From Paenibacillus sp. J45TS6 (lineage in GTDB: Bacteria; Bacillota; Bacilli; Paenibacillales; Paenibacillaceae), in assembly GCF_018403285.1 (NCBI RefSeq), contig NZ_BOSJ01000018.1, forward strand, positions 27,979-91,978: a DNA stretch of 64,000 nucleotides, in the 5' to 3' direction. Shown one piece after another: positions 27,196 through 36,293 of the stretch. A model generated the notes under the pieces. That model was given only the letters and a program-made list of their open reading frames with translations. It had not been told where the DNA came from and searched no databases. How positions within the stretch are numbered: the stretch's first letter is position 1; every line of letters starts with the position of its first letter. A program made the translations under genes and the position numbers.

Positions 27196-27372
27196 TGAGG
27201 ATTGATGGGGAAAAGGAGAGGAAAAAGGCAGAATTCAGCTTTACTTTTTATAAAATGAGTATTTTAACCGTTTTTTACAAAAATATTGATCAATATGGCA
27301 GTTTTTCATAAAACAACCCGTCCACAAGACCTCTTCCTAGTTGTATAATAGTCCATGTGAGGAGGTGCTGAG

Positions 27373-29277
27373 ATGAGTGACCTGGAACGATTAGAAAATA
27401 TAAATTTAGTAGAGCACATTTTTACTCAAGCGCCTGTTGGGGTTGCATTAGTATCACTAGACGGTAAATGGATCGATGTGAATCCTGCAGCATGCCAAAT
27501 CATAGGGTTTAGCAGAGAAGAGCTTATTACGCTTCCTGCACTTGACTATATACTAACAGAAGCTATACCGCCAACTGAGCTTGCATCGAAGATATCTTCT
27601 GGTTTCGAGAATGAAAAACAATATCTACATAGAAACGGTAATGTGGTCTGGGCTTGTGTCTATATATCTTTATATTGTGATCAACAAACGGGAGAACCTG
27701 CCTATTACATTGTTCATATGATAGATATCACAAGCAGCAAGGTGGCAGAACTGAAACTATTAGAGAGCGTGGAAAGGTATACATCGCTCAAAAAGTATAA
27801 TCATGATGCGATTATTTCTTTTGGGCTGGACGGAATTATCATTAATGGGAACCAAATGGCAGAACATCTTACGGGATACACAATTTCTGAGTTAATTGGT
27901 ACACGGATTTCGCGTATTGTTGGTGAAGAAGCCATTGCCAATCTGGCTTTTGTAGATCAGGAATATACGGCAATTGAGCGGGATATTAACGTGGTTCGCC
28001 ATAAAGATGGAAATGTGGTGGAAATACTCGCCACGCTCGCTCCTATTATTATTCATGATCACAAAGTCGGTTTTTATCTTATTGCCAAGGATATGACAGA
28101 ACAGAAACGGCTTATTATTGAGAAAGAAGCAGCAGAAAGAACGAACAAAGCGAAAAGTGAATTTTTAGCCATGATGAGCCATGAAATTCGTACTCCGATG
28201 AATGGTGTGATTGGGATGACCGACTTGCTTTTGGATACGGAGCTATGTGATGAACAAATGCAGTATGCATCCATCATTAAGCAGAGCGGGGAAGCACTCC
28301 TTACCATCATTAACGATATTCTTGATTTCTCTAAGGTTGAATCTGGAAGAATGGAGTTATCTATTGAACCGATGGAATTAAATTCATTACTTTCGGATGT
28401 CTATTATCTCAATTTGCCAAGAGCTAACAATAAAGATTTACATGTAGAAATATCGGTCGATGAGAGTATTCCCGATAAGCTGATGGGCGATGGTAATAAG
28501 CTTAGGCAGGTTCTGATTAATCTGCTTAGTAATGCGATTAAGTTTACGCAGAAGGGAACCATTTCTTTATCCGCGAAGAAAATCGACCAAGACGATGATG
28601 AAGTGTGTCTTGAGTTCGAAGTTTTGGATACGGGTATTGGGATCCCGGAGGATAAGGCAGACAGACTGTTTGAACCTTTTTACCAAGTGGATCATTATAT
28701 GACAAGACAAATCGAAGGAACGGGACTTGGTCTTGCGATCAGCAAGAAGATGGTAGAACTGATGGGCGGGGAAATAAGCTATGAGCCTAGAAGGGACCAA
28801 ACTGGTTCACGTTTTGTATTTACTGCTTATTTCTCCCTGCAAACAAACCTTGAATTGATAGAGGATAGACATGCTCAAAAATACGGTGATGAAATAGATA
28901 ATGGGCTGCGTATTCTTGTCGTAGAAGATAACGAAGTCAATCAGATCGTTCTTGTTAAAATGATGAATAAGTTAGGCTATAAGGCTGTTGTTGTTCCGAA
29001 TGGAAAAGAAGCACTGAAAGCTTGCTTGGAAGATTCCTATGATATTGTGTTTATGGATATCCAAATGCCGATTATGGATGGAGTGGAATCTACGCGGCTT
29101 ATTCATGAACAACTAGCGGATGATAGCCCTTATATTGTGGCTGTAACGGCACATGCGATAAAGGGCGATCGGGAAAAATACATGTCACTGGGCATGGATG
29201 AATATATAAGCAAGCCGTTAAGTATGAATTCATTATCTGAAGTCATCGAGAAGTTTCAAGCCCAGCGACTGACGTAA
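27373..29277 (+). CDS. Cytoplasmic PAS hybrid histidine kinase
   Basis: The 634-residue protein has two PAS domains (about 10-125 and 130-250), a HisKA domain with FLAMMSHEIRTPMNGVIGM (histidine about 276), a HATPase domain (DTGIGIPEDK, GTGLGLAIS) and a C-terminal receiver with VVEDNEVNQ and FMDIQMPIMDG. No membrane span or signal peptide is visible, so the input is probably intracellular or membrane-diffusible. Hybrid kinases need a separate phosphotransfer partner, and none is adjacent. The AraC gene downstream is not a receiver-domain protein. AGGAGGT precedes ATG 27373. Confidence 0.92.
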   Translation: MSDLERLENINLVEHIFTQAPVGVALVSLDGKWIDVNPAACQIIGFSREELITLPALDYILTEAIPPTELASKISSGFENEKQYLHRNGNVVWACVYISLYCDQQTGEPAYYIVHMIDITSSKVAELKLLESVERYTSLKKYNHDAIISFGLDGIIINGNQMAEHLTGYTISELIGTRISRIVGEEAIANLAFVDQEYTAIERDINVVRHKDGNVVEILATLAPIIIHDHKVGFYLIAKDMTEQKRLIIEKEAAERTNKAKSEFLAMMSHEIRTPMNGVIGMTDLLLDTELCDEQMQYASIIKQSGEALLTIINDILDFSKVESGRMELSIEPMELNSLLSDVYYLNLPRANNKDLHVEISVDESIPDKLMGDGNKLRQVLINLLSNAIKFTQKGTISLSAKKIDQDDDEVCLEFEVLDTGIGIPEDKADRLFEPFYQVDHYMTRQIEGTGLGLAISKKMVELMGGEISYEPRRDQTGSRFVFTAYFSLQTNLELIEDRHAQKYGDEIDNGLRILVVEDNEVNQIVLVKMMNKLGYKAVVVPNGKEALKACLEDSYDIVFMDIQMPIMDGVESTRLIHEQLADDSPYIVAVTAHAIKGDREKYMSLGMDEYISKPLSMNSLSEVIEKFQAQRLT

Positions 29278-29279
29278 GG

Positions 29280-29332
29280 CCCCCTAGGTACTTCATCTTC
29301 TGAATCGTTTGCTGATTCGAAATACAGGGGGG
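29280..29332 (+). promoter_or_regulatory. Hairpin that can mask the ribosome site of the AraC gene
   Basis: CCCCCT (29280-29285) is complementary to AGGGGG (29326-29331), which is the ribosome-binding site eight bases before ATG 29341. An inner GAATC/GATTC helix (about 29302-29318) would close the structure. Masking is a prediction from base pairing only. Confidence 0.45.
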
Positions 29333-29340
29333 ACTTTAAC

Positions 29341-30234
29341 ATGTCAGGCAGTTTCTTCTGCATGCATCCGTCAGAAGGCTCGTGGAACCCGTACTTCTAT
29401 GCCTACTATTATAAGCAATGGAAAGACTATGAAATGGCCTACCATGAACATCGCTGGACTGAAATTATGTATGTGATTCAAGGGGGATGTACCATTGATG
29501 TGAAGTGCAAGAATGGACATCGTGAATTGATCACACTGCGTAAAAGCGAGTTTATTATTCTGGACGCCGATGTTTCGCATAGACTCATTGTTGGGCCCGA
29601 GGTTGCCTGCCGGATGCTTAATGTGGAGTTTGGTTTTGAAGAAGGAGAAACTTTATTTGATTCATCAATGAAATCGTTATTGGCGGAAGAAAAAGCATTA
29701 TCCGACTTTGTGAGCTCTCCCTTTGAGTACCTGGTTCTCTCCGATCCGGAAGAGGTATATTATGTTCTCAAAAGTCTCGTGCTGGAGCTTGACCGGCAGC
29801 CAGTAGGACAGAAAAACACCATGACGGATCTGTTGTTTCTACAATTGTTTGTACGTATTGCAAGGCTCCGCGAAGACGTGGTAATGACAAGAGAGCCGAG
29901 TGCAGAAGGGTATGTCAAACGCTGTATCCTTTATATGCATCAAAATTACGACCGCAACATTCAAATTAAAGATTTAGCTGCGGAAGTCCGTCTTCATCCA
30001 GGTTACTTACAGCGAATATTTAAAACAAGCACATCCCAAACGATGACAGAGTACCTAACCGGAATTCGAATGGAAAAAGCTAAAATGCTGCTCCATCAGA
30101 CGGACATACCTATTTACGAACTATGTGATTATGTAGGGATCAGCAGCAGTCAGTATTTTCATACTTTATTTAAAAAACATACGGGGCTAACCCCTAGCAC
30201 CTATCGAGAACAGATGGAGCGCAGATCCTGGTAA
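29341..30234 (+). CDS. AraC-family transcriptional regulator with cupin domain
   Basis: The 297-residue protein has an N-terminal cupin-like sensing domain (HEHRWTEIMYVIQGGC...) and a C-terminal double helix-turn-helix (about 190-290: QIKDLAAEVRLHPGYLQRIFK, ISSSQYFHTLFKKHTGLTPSTYRE). This layout is typical of regulators of carbohydrate use that bind a small sugar or derivative. Targets are unclear; the next genes are under a TPP riboswitch. Its expression may be limited by the leader hairpin. Confidence 0.88.
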   Translation: MSGSFFCMHPSEGSWNPYFYAYYYKQWKDYEMAYHEHRWTEIMYVIQGGCTIDVKCKNGHRELITLRKSEFIILDADVSHRLIVGPEVACRMLNVEFGFEEGETLFDSSMKSLLAEEKALSDFVSSPFEYLVLSDPEEVYYVLKSLVLELDRQPVGQKNTMTDLLFLQLFVRIARLREDVVMTREPSAEGYVKRCILYMHQNYDRNIQIKDLAAEVRLHPGYLQRIFKTSTSQTMTEYLTGIRMEKAKMLLHQTDIPIYELCDYVGISSSQYFHTLFKKHTGLTPSTYREQMERRSW

Positions 30235-30291
30235 ATTTATAGAAATAATTGCCAATACAGCATATTTCATGTACATTGTAACTAACTTAAA

Positions 30292-30388
30292 AAGCATGAA
30301 CGGGAGCTTGATCAAGTCAGGCTGAGAGAGTGGCCTTATGCCGCTGACCGTAGATCTGATCTGGGTAATGCCAGCGTAGAGAACGAAT
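30292..30388 (+). ncRNA. TPP riboswitch (THI element) aptamer
   Basis: The region contains the conserved thi-box parts in order: GGGAGC near the 5' side, GGCTGAGAGAGTGG, the CCGCTGACC arm, and TGATCTGGGTAATGCCAGCG followed by AGAGAA. A terminator follows at 30539-30568, upstream of ykoE. Binding thiamine pyrophosphate would favour termination and shut off the transporter. Confidence 0.95.
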
Positions 30389-30538
30389 ATCGCGAATCGT
30401 ATGTAGGAACAAATGTGATGCATGAATGTAGAAGCAGCCAGCTGAACGATATGATGTGAGGTAACCCTCCAAGCTAATCGCTGCCGATGCAAGTGTATCC
30501 TTTGTCTTTTAGATGCGAATACAGATGCGTCCTTACCT

Positions 30539-30568
30539 GGCCTGCCCGAATTGGGGAGGCTTTTTTTA
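30539..30568 (+). terminator. Riboswitch expression-platform terminator
   Basis: Stem GCCTGCCC/GGGGAGGC (one mismatch) with a five-base loop is followed by TTTTTTT, 23 bases ahead of the ykoE start. Confidence 0.85.
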
Positions 30569-30590
30569 TATTCTAAGGAGGAATTTGTAC

Positions 30591-31202
30591 ATGTTGCAGA
30601 CAAAAGGCGATAGTTCAAAGTCAAGGCGCAAAGGGCTTACATTAACCGATATTCTAGTTACCATTGTGCTTGCAGTTGTATTTGGAATCATCTATAAAAT
30701 ATGGGGACCTACTTATGATCTAGTCAAACCGTTCGGACTCCATGCGGAACAGTTGATTTACGGTATGTGGTTTATGGCAGGCACCTTTGCTTTTCTCGTC
30801 ATTCGTAAACCAGGTGTGGCTCTTCTAGCAGAGATTGCGGCTTCGACCGTAAGTGCATTTCTAGGAAGTGAGTGGGGGATATCTACACTGATCTATGGCG
30901 CGGTACAGGGACTCGGAGCTGAACTTATCTTCGCTCTATTTCTATACCGGAAAGTGAATGTATGGATTATGTGCCTTGCTGCCATCGGCTCAGCGGCCGG
31001 CTCCCTGATCCTCGATTTTGGGTATGGTTATATCGATTCGCTGCAAACGTGGAGTTATGCGCTGCTCATTGGACTACGATTAGCTGGAAGTATTGCGCTA
31101 GCTGGAATGGTTGCTTACTCACTGTATAAGGCTTTGGAAATAACAGGGGTAACGAAATCCCTGAGAAAGACGACGAAAGAAGATATGGAGGCTCTGCATT
31201 AA
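30591..31202 (+). CDS. ykoE: ECF transporter substrate component YkoE (HMP/thiamine)
   Basis: ATG 30591 follows TAAGGAGGAATTTGTAC; a longer frame from 30513 would run through the terminator. The 203-residue protein has about six spans and the YkoE pattern (FGIIYKIWGPTYDLVKPFG, GMWFMAGTFAFLVIRKPG, GSEWGISTLIYGAVQGLGAEL). YkoE captures thiamine or its hydroxymethylpyrimidine precursor for the energy-coupling factor formed by YkoD and YkoC. The TPP riboswitch upstream confirms the vitamin B1 link. ykoF, present in Bacillus subtilis, is absent here. Confidence 0.94.
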   Translation: MLQTKGDSSKSRRKGLTLTDILVTIVLAVVFGIIYKIWGPTYDLVKPFGLHAEQLIYGMWFMAGTFAFLVIRKPGVALLAEIAASTVSAFLGSEWGISTLIYGAVQGLGAELIFALFLYRKVNVWIMCLAAIGSAAGSLILDFGYGYIDSLQTWSYALLIGLRLAGSIALAGMVAYSLYKALEITGVTKSLRKTTKEDMEALH

Positions 31203-32695
31203 TGCGCCCTTCTATAACAGGCCCCGTGGAGGACAAAGTTCTGCAGACAGAGGAGAAAGCACACGTTACTCAGCCGCCAGTAGCAGTAGCTATTGACGGT
31301 CTGCGTCTGAAGTTTCCCGGAGAATCTCAAATTTGGTTCAATAAATTATCTTTAACCATAAATCAAGGGGAGAAAGTATTACTGCTTGGTGCCAGTGGCA
31401 GCGGGAAGTCAACACTGCTTCAAGTACTGAGCGGACTTATTCCTCATTCGGTTGATGTGCCGATGAAGGTAGATCATATACGTATTCCTGATCATCCAGG
31501 GATTGTTTTTCAAGATCCAGATACTCAGTTTTGTATGCCTTATGTAGATGAGGAACTAGCTTTTGTGCTGGAGAATCGTGAGGTTCCCCGGGATGAAATG
31601 CAAGCGAAGATAAGAGAACTTCTAAGTCTTGTTGGACTGGAATTACCTGATGTACATACACCGGTGCAAGCTCTCTCCCAAGGTATGAAGCAGCGTCTGG
31701 CCATTGCTTCGGTACTTGGAGTAGAACCGAGTGTCCTTTTTCTAGATGAACCGACAGCACTGCTCGATAAAGAAGGGACGCTTGAAGTATGGGAGACGAT
31801 ACGAGGCATTGCTGAAGATCGCACTGTGATTATAGTAGAACATAAAATTGATTATATCCTTGATTATGTAGATCGTATTATTGTCTTGTCTTCCGAAGGA
31901 GAGATCATGGCAGATGGCGGGGCCGAAGAGATCTTCAGTCAGCATCAGCAGACGATAACGGATTATGGAATCTGGCATCCGGGGATTTGGAAGAATCGTC
32001 CTAGACCTCTTAGACAGGAAAATGTCACAGCTAATGAGAAGGGAGCAGAACCGCTTCTACAACTACGAGAATGTGTAATTCATCGCAGCAGCAAGCCTGT
32101 TATTCGAGCAGGGGAGCTGCAGGTGCTGCCTGGTGATTTTATTGGAATTACAGGACCCAATGGTGCAGGGAAGAGTTCATTTTTGCTTGGATTAATGAAG
32201 CTTCTCCCTATCACCGGAACGTATTTAGTGAACGGTATAGAGCTGAAAAATACCAAACAGGCAGCACAGCATATCGCCTATGTATTTCAGAATCCAGAAT
32301 TGCAGTTTGTTACGCATTCCGTATGGAATGAAGTTGAATATTCACTGCTGTTTGAGCCCATATCGATGGAAGAACGCCGAGTGCGGGTGGAAGAACTGCT
32401 GCGAAGGTTCCATCTAAGTGGACTAGAGAACAGGCATCCCTACGAGCTGTCCCTTGGGCAAAAGAGGAGACTGAGTGTAGCTTCCGCAGTCGTTCGTAAT
32501 CCCCGTGTATTGCTGCTTGATGAGCCTACATTCGGGCAGGATGCAAGAAATACCTTTGCGATGCTGGATGAACTAGAACGTCTGCGAAGTGAAGGAACAG
32601 CCATGATCATGGTGACTCATGATGAAGAAATTGTGGCCCGGTACTGTACTTCTGTATGGCAGGCAGCAGAGGGGAGAATCACCACTTGCCACTAA
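31202..32695 (+). CDS. ykoD: ECF transporter double ATPase YkoD
   Basis: The 497-residue protein contains two ATPase domains: the first with GASGSGKST, LSQGMKQRL and LFLDEPTALLD, the second with GPNGAGKSS, LSLGQKRRL and LLLDEPTFGQD. They form the energising pair of the energy-coupling factor. ATG overlaps the ykoE stop by one base, so the genes are translationally coupled. Confidence 0.93.
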   Translation: MRPSITGPVEDKVLQTEEKAHVTQPPVAVAIDGLRLKFPGESQIWFNKLSLTINQGEKVLLLGASGSGKSTLLQVLSGLIPHSVDVPMKVDHIRIPDHPGIVFQDPDTQFCMPYVDEELAFVLENREVPRDEMQAKIRELLSLVGLELPDVHTPVQALSQGMKQRLAIASVLGVEPSVLFLDEPTALLDKEGTLEVWETIRGIAEDRTVIIVEHKIDYILDYVDRIIVLSSEGEIMADGGAEEIFSQHQQTITDYGIWHPGIWKNRPRPLRQENVTANEKGAEPLLQLRECVIHRSSKPVIRAGELQVLPGDFIGITGPNGAGKSSFLLGLMKLLPITGTYLVNGIELKNTKQAAQHIAYVFQNPELQFVTHSVWNEVEYSLLFEPISMEERRVRVEELLRRFHLSGLENRHPYELSLGQKRRLSVASAVVRNPRVLLLDEPTFGQDARNTFAMLDELERLRSEGTAMIMVTHDEEIVARYCTSVWQAAEGRITTCH

Positions 32696-33480
32696 ATATC
32701 CCATACCATGAAACTTGGCTGCACCGGGTTAACCCCGGGTTTAAGCTGATTACGTTTGCTTTGATGTTTCTTGTGGTCATCCTAATTCATAATCTCAATA
32801 TGATGATCTATTTATCAATCGCTATGCTCCTTCTCTTAATCGGTTCCGGTCATCCTCCGCTTCGTTTACTCCTGTATGCTTCCCCATTTATTCTGGTGTT
32901 TATATCGACATCGACGGGAATGATATTTTTCGGGAAAGGAGAAACGACTTGGTGGAAATACGGCATTATACATATAACAGAAGAGAGTTTTTTACGCGGC
33001 GTACATCTAGGCTGCAGGGCGTTATCGATGGCTGCAATTGGCTTATTATTTGGGCTGACAACGAGACCTGTGCGCTTGTTCTACTCTCTGATGCAACAGT
33101 GGAGACTTCCGCCGAAATATGCGTATAGTTTCCTGGCTGCGATGAATCTGATCCCGATTCTAGTCTATGAATTTCAGACCCTTCGGCATGCTTTAATGAT
33201 CCGAGGAGGAGGGAACCAAACACCTAAGTGGAATATATATGCGCTAATAAAATCATATGCGATTCCGCTGCTGGCACAAAGTATTCGAAGAGCGCAGCGG
33301 ATTGCCGTGGCGATGGAGGCAAAGGGGTTTCAAAGTGAGAACAAACGGACTTACTACTATCGTATTGGATACTCAAACAGTGACATTTGGTTCATTGTTT
33401 ATTTTATAGGGGCAGTTGCATCAGCTTACGGACTTGGCCTCTCTGTTCCTCTTGTAGAGCATGCTGTGGATGTGAGATAG
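32686..33480 (+). CDS. ykoC: ECF transporter transmembrane component YkoC
   Basis: TTG 32686 (after AGGGGAG) gives an N terminus MPLNIPYHETWLHRVNPG like other EcfT proteins; ATG 32656 would add ten residues and overlap ykoD further. The 264-residue product has about five spans and the EcfT coupling motifs with the A-R-G type segments (HALMIRGGG and AVAMEAKGF). It links YkoD movement to YkoE. End of the ykoEDC operon. Confidence 0.9.
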   Translation: MPLNIPYHETWLHRVNPGFKLITFALMFLVVILIHNLNMMIYLSIAMLLLLIGSGHPPLRLLLYASPFILVFISTSTGMIFFGKGETTWWKYGIIHITEESFLRGVHLGCRALSMAAIGLLFGLTTRPVRLFYSLMQQWRLPPKYAYSFLAAMNLIPILVYEFQTLRHALMIRGGGNQTPKWNIYALIKSYAIPLLAQSIRRAQRIAVAMEAKGFQSENKRTYYYRIGYSNSDIWFIVYFIGAVASAYGLGLSVPLVEHAVDVR

Positions 33481-33557
33481 GCAGAGCAGTGATATAGATT
33501 CATACAAGAATAAAAGTGAGGATTTTATACGAAGTTAGCGAAAAGAAGTCATGATAT

Positions 33558-33571
33558 TGGTAACGCTTCCT
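33558..33571 (+). promoter_or_regulatory. Weak cre-like (CcpA) site upstream of the GH4 gene
   Basis: TGGTAACGCTTCCT matches nine of fourteen positions of the catabolite-responsive-element core, about 90 bases before the GH4 start. Sugar genes of Bacillales are often CcpA-controlled, but this match is poor. Confidence 0.3.
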
Positions 33572-33658
33572 ATCTTGCGATTGCTACAATAATCGTATAC
33601 AAATCGAACCCTTTTTTTGAGGGGGAAGATTTCAATAATGGAAGGTGGAGCATCTTAT

Positions 33659-35164
33659 ATGTCATGTAAAATCGCTTTTATTGGCGCTGGAAGTATTGGA
33701 TTTACACGCGGATTACTGCGTGACTTATTAACCGTACCCGAGTTCAGTAACCTCGAGATTTCATTTCATGATATTAGTAAACATAATCTCGATATGGTAA
33801 CAGAGTTGTGTCAAAGAGATATTATGGAAAATGGGCTTGGCATACAGATTCATTCGACAACCGATCGACGCGAGGCTTTGAAAGACGCAAAATATGTCAT
33901 TTGTACGATTCGTGTCGGCGGTCTGGAAGCTTTTGCGAGCGATGTCGATATTCCACTAAAATATGGTGTCGATCAGTGTGTAGGGGACACGCTTTGTGCG
34001 GGCGGAATCATGTATGGTCAGCGTGGCATTGCGGAAATGATGGAGATTTGTAAAGACATTCGTGAGGTGTGTGCGGAAGATGTACTGCTGCTGAACTACT
34101 CTAACCCAATGGCGATGCTTACCTGGGCATGTAATCAATATGGCGGTGTCCGCACCATCGGTTTGTGTCATGGTGTACAGCATGGACATCATCAAATTGC
34201 CGAAGTGTATGGACTTGAGATGAAAGAAGTGGACATCGTATGTGCAGGAATTAATCATCAGACTTGGTATATTAAAGCAAGTCATGAAGGTAAAGATCTG
34301 ACCGCGGGGCTGCTTGAAGCCTTCCTGAAACATCCAGAGTATAGCCGTACCGAAAAAGTAAGGATTGATATGCTTCGCAGATTCGGATACTACAGTACCG
34401 AATCCAATGGACATCTGAGTGAATATGTTCCATGGTACCGGAAACGTCCTGAGGAGATTAAGGAATGGATTGACCTCGGCAGCTGGATTAACGGCGAAAC
34501 AGGCGGATATCTGCGTGTGTGTACAGAAGGTCGTAACTGGTTTGAGACGGATTTTCCAAACTGGATGAAGGATGAGCCCAATCGTTTCACAGCAGATCAG
34601 CGAGGGCAGGAACACGGATCTTATATTATCGAGAGTCTTGAGACTGGAAGAGTCTACCGTGGACATTTTAACGTAGTAAATAACGGAGTTATCTCGAATC
34701 TGCCGGATGATGCCGTCATCGAAGCTCCAGGGTATGTAGATCGTAACGGCATCTCTATGCCGCATGTGGGTCCGCTTCCCCTTGGACCGGCTGCCGTATG
34801 TAATGTGAGTATTTCCGTACAGCGCCTTGCCGTAGAGGCGGCCATTCAGGGAGACGATCAGCTGCTTCGTCAGGCTTTTATGATGGACCCGCTCGTAGGT
34901 GCTGTATGTAACCCGAATGAGATCTGGCAGATGGTTGATGAGATGCTCGTTGCACAGGAAAGGTGGCTTCCGCAGTACAGTCATGCGATCGCCGAGGCAA
35001 AACAAAGAATGGCTTCCGAAAGCTGGATTCCGGTTAAAGATTATGAAGGTGCGGCACGGATGAAAGTGAAGACGGTTGAGGAAATGCAGCAGGATCGCGA
35101 AGCGGCGTCTAGAAATGCAGGTGAGTCGGATAAAGGGAAGGATCGGGAAAAGGTAGGAAACTAA
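33659..35164 (+). CDS. melA: Family 4 glycosidase, probable alpha-galactosidase
   Basis: ATG 33659 follows GAAGGTGGAG; two upstream in-frame starts (33617, 33638) are less well placed. The 501-residue protein begins KIAFIGAGSIGFTRGLL, the NAD-binding Rossmann turn of glycoside hydrolase family 4, and has CHGVQHG plus GINHQTW with the cysteine and histidines that bind Mn2+. These enzymes cleave glycosides by an NAD-dependent redox mechanism. The sequence is closest in style to MelA, cutting alpha-galactosides such as melibiose or raffinose; another alpha-glycoside cannot be ruled out. No transporter is adjacent. Confidence 0.88.
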   Translation: MSCKIAFIGAGSIGFTRGLLRDLLTVPEFSNLEISFHDISKHNLDMVTELCQRDIMENGLGIQIHSTTDRREALKDAKYVICTIRVGGLEAFASDVDIPLKYGVDQCVGDTLCAGGIMYGQRGIAEMMEICKDIREVCAEDVLLLNYSNPMAMLTWACNQYGGVRTIGLCHGVQHGHHQIAEVYGLEMKEVDIVCAGINHQTWYIKASHEGKDLTAGLLEAFLKHPEYSRTEKVRIDMLRRFGYYSTESNGHLSEYVPWYRKRPEEIKEWIDLGSWINGETGGYLRVCTEGRNWFETDFPNWMKDEPNRFTADQRGQEHGSYIIESLETGRVYRGHFNVVNNGVISNLPDDAVIEAPGYVDRNGISMPHVGPLPLGPAAVCNVSISVQRLAVEAAIQGDDQLLRQAFMMDPLVGAVCNPNEIWQMVDEMLVAQERWLPQYSHAIAEAKQRMASESWIPVKDYEGAARMKVKTVEEMQQDREAASRNAGESDKGKDREKVGN

Positions 35165-35185
35165 AAAAACAAAGTATGCTTTTCA

Positions 35186-35227
35186 TAGGCATCTGTCATT
35201 ACCATGGCAGGTGCTTTTTATTTTTGA
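35186..35227 (+). terminator. Intrinsic terminator after the GH4 gene
   Basis: Stem GCATCTGTC/GGCAGGTGC with G-U pairs, loop around ATTACCAT, then TTTTTATTTTTG. Confidence 0.75.
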
Positions 35228-35374
35228 TGAGCATTCTCTACAGAAATGAGCTTCTTTGTTCGATAAAAAAGGAAGAGGGTGAAATTGATTTACTCAAAGG
35301 AAATAGAGGAAAATATATACAAATGGTTGGTGTGCTGTTAAATTAATAAAAAAGAAGTTATAGGAGGAAATAAG

Positions 35375-35527
35375 ATGAGTCGACGTATAGATATGGTTAT
35401 TATGTTTGGTTACTTGTGTATCCTCCTGTTCGGTGTACTAGTAAAAGAAATTCCAACTCAATTTGGAACGAAGACGGATACAGCATCAAAGGGAAGAAGT
35501 AGTAATAACCATAAGAGTGATACATAG
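35375..35527 (+). CDS. Small single-span membrane protein, 50 residues
   Basis: An ATG preceded by TAGGAGGAAATAAG opens a 50-codon frame: a short basic start (MSRRID), a hydrophobic helix (about 7-24), then a hydrophilic tail rich in K, S, N and T. A terminator follows within 30 bases. The strong ribosome site and terminator argue that it is real. I do not recognise a family. Confidence 0.72.
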   Translation: MSRRIDMVIMFGYLCILLFGVLVKEIPTQFGTKTDTASKGRSSNNHKSDT

Positions 35528-35535
35528 AATGACAG

Positions 35536-35577
35536 AAGAGACTGTATTTCTATTCATGAAATCAGTCTTTTTTTGTA
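35536..35577 (+). terminator. Intrinsic terminator of the small membrane protein gene
   Basis: Stem AGACTG/CAGTCT (plus inner ATTT/AAAT pairs) is followed by TTTTTTTTG. Confidence 0.75.
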
Positions 35578-35755
35578 AACTAAGGAATGAATTGACCACT
35601 AGATGATTCAGGTCTATAATATTAACATAGCTGTTAAGTTTACGAATAGATTCATTTTTAAGGAATATTTTAGGTATAGATTGCATTACATAAGGAAATA
35701 AGAACAACATGAACATTCAATATTATGCTAAAGAGTAAAGGAAGGGTAATTCGAA

Positions 35756-36184
35756 ATGATTAAGACTGAAACCGCTTACCGCAGAGCAAAAGAAAAGCTG
35801 AAAGACCACAAAGCCTATATCGCAAATGAGAAACTTCGTTTAGAAAGTATGGGTCTTAGTAAAGACCAAATTTCGCACGCTGTTCAGCCGCTGCTTGCTT
35901 TTAAAGGGGAGCTTGAACAAGATATTCAACATTATGAGATGATTAAACAAGGAGTCTTCCTCCCGATTGAGACAATTATGGAAGTCGGTAAAAATTTAAT
36001 TGCTCATCGGATCTATATGAACTTATCTCAAGCCGAGCTTGCGAAAAGACTGGGGGTATCTGAAGCTCAGGTATCAAGAGATGAACGGAATGAATATGAA
36101 GGGGCAACGACAGAGAAGATACAAAGTGTGATGAATGCGCTTGGTTTAAAAACAACGATTCATATCGAAACGGCTGCAGTGTAA
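35756..36184 (+). CDS. XRE-type helix-turn-helix regulator
   Basis: The 142-residue protein has a helical, charged N-terminal half (about 1-70) and a C-terminal Cro/CI helix-turn-helix (NLSQAELAKRLGVSEAQVSRDERNEY, about 88-115). It resembles stand-alone XRE regulators and the antitoxins of HigBA-type pairs, but no toxin-sized gene is adjacent. AAGGAAGGG lies just upstream. Confidence 0.85.
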   Translation: MIKTETAYRRAKEKLKDHKAYIANEKLRLESMGLSKDQISHAVQPLLAFKGELEQDIQHYEMIKQGVFLPIETIMEVGKNLIAHRIYMNLSQAELAKRLGVSEAQVSRDERNEYEGATTEKIQSVMNALGLKTTIHIETAAV

Positions 36185-36235
36185 CTAAGGGAATAGGGGA
36201 CTGAGTACGGACTGCCCCTTGTATAGAATGAATGC

Positions 36236-36281
36236 AAAAACAGGGTGTAGGAACATTAGTCGTTCCCGCACCCTGTTTCTC
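36236..36281. terminator. Bidirectional terminator, XRE gene and FNT gene
   Basis: Stem AAACAGGGTG/CACCCTGTTT with inner GGAAC/GTTCC pairing lies between convergent genes. The minus strand reads into TTTTTGC; the plus strand into TTTCTCG. Confidence 0.8.
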
Positions 36282-36293
36282 GTTAAGCGTAGG

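Noticed and set aside
33956-35005. A 349-codon open frame on the minus strand
   Set aside because: It lies wholly within the GH4 glycosidase gene, shows no recognisable domain or ribosome site, and is explained as a shadow frame.
35756-36184. Toxin-antitoxin pair at the XRE gene
   Set aside because: No toxin-like small gene lies next to it on the same strand; the upstream neighbour is a terminated one-helix peptide gene.
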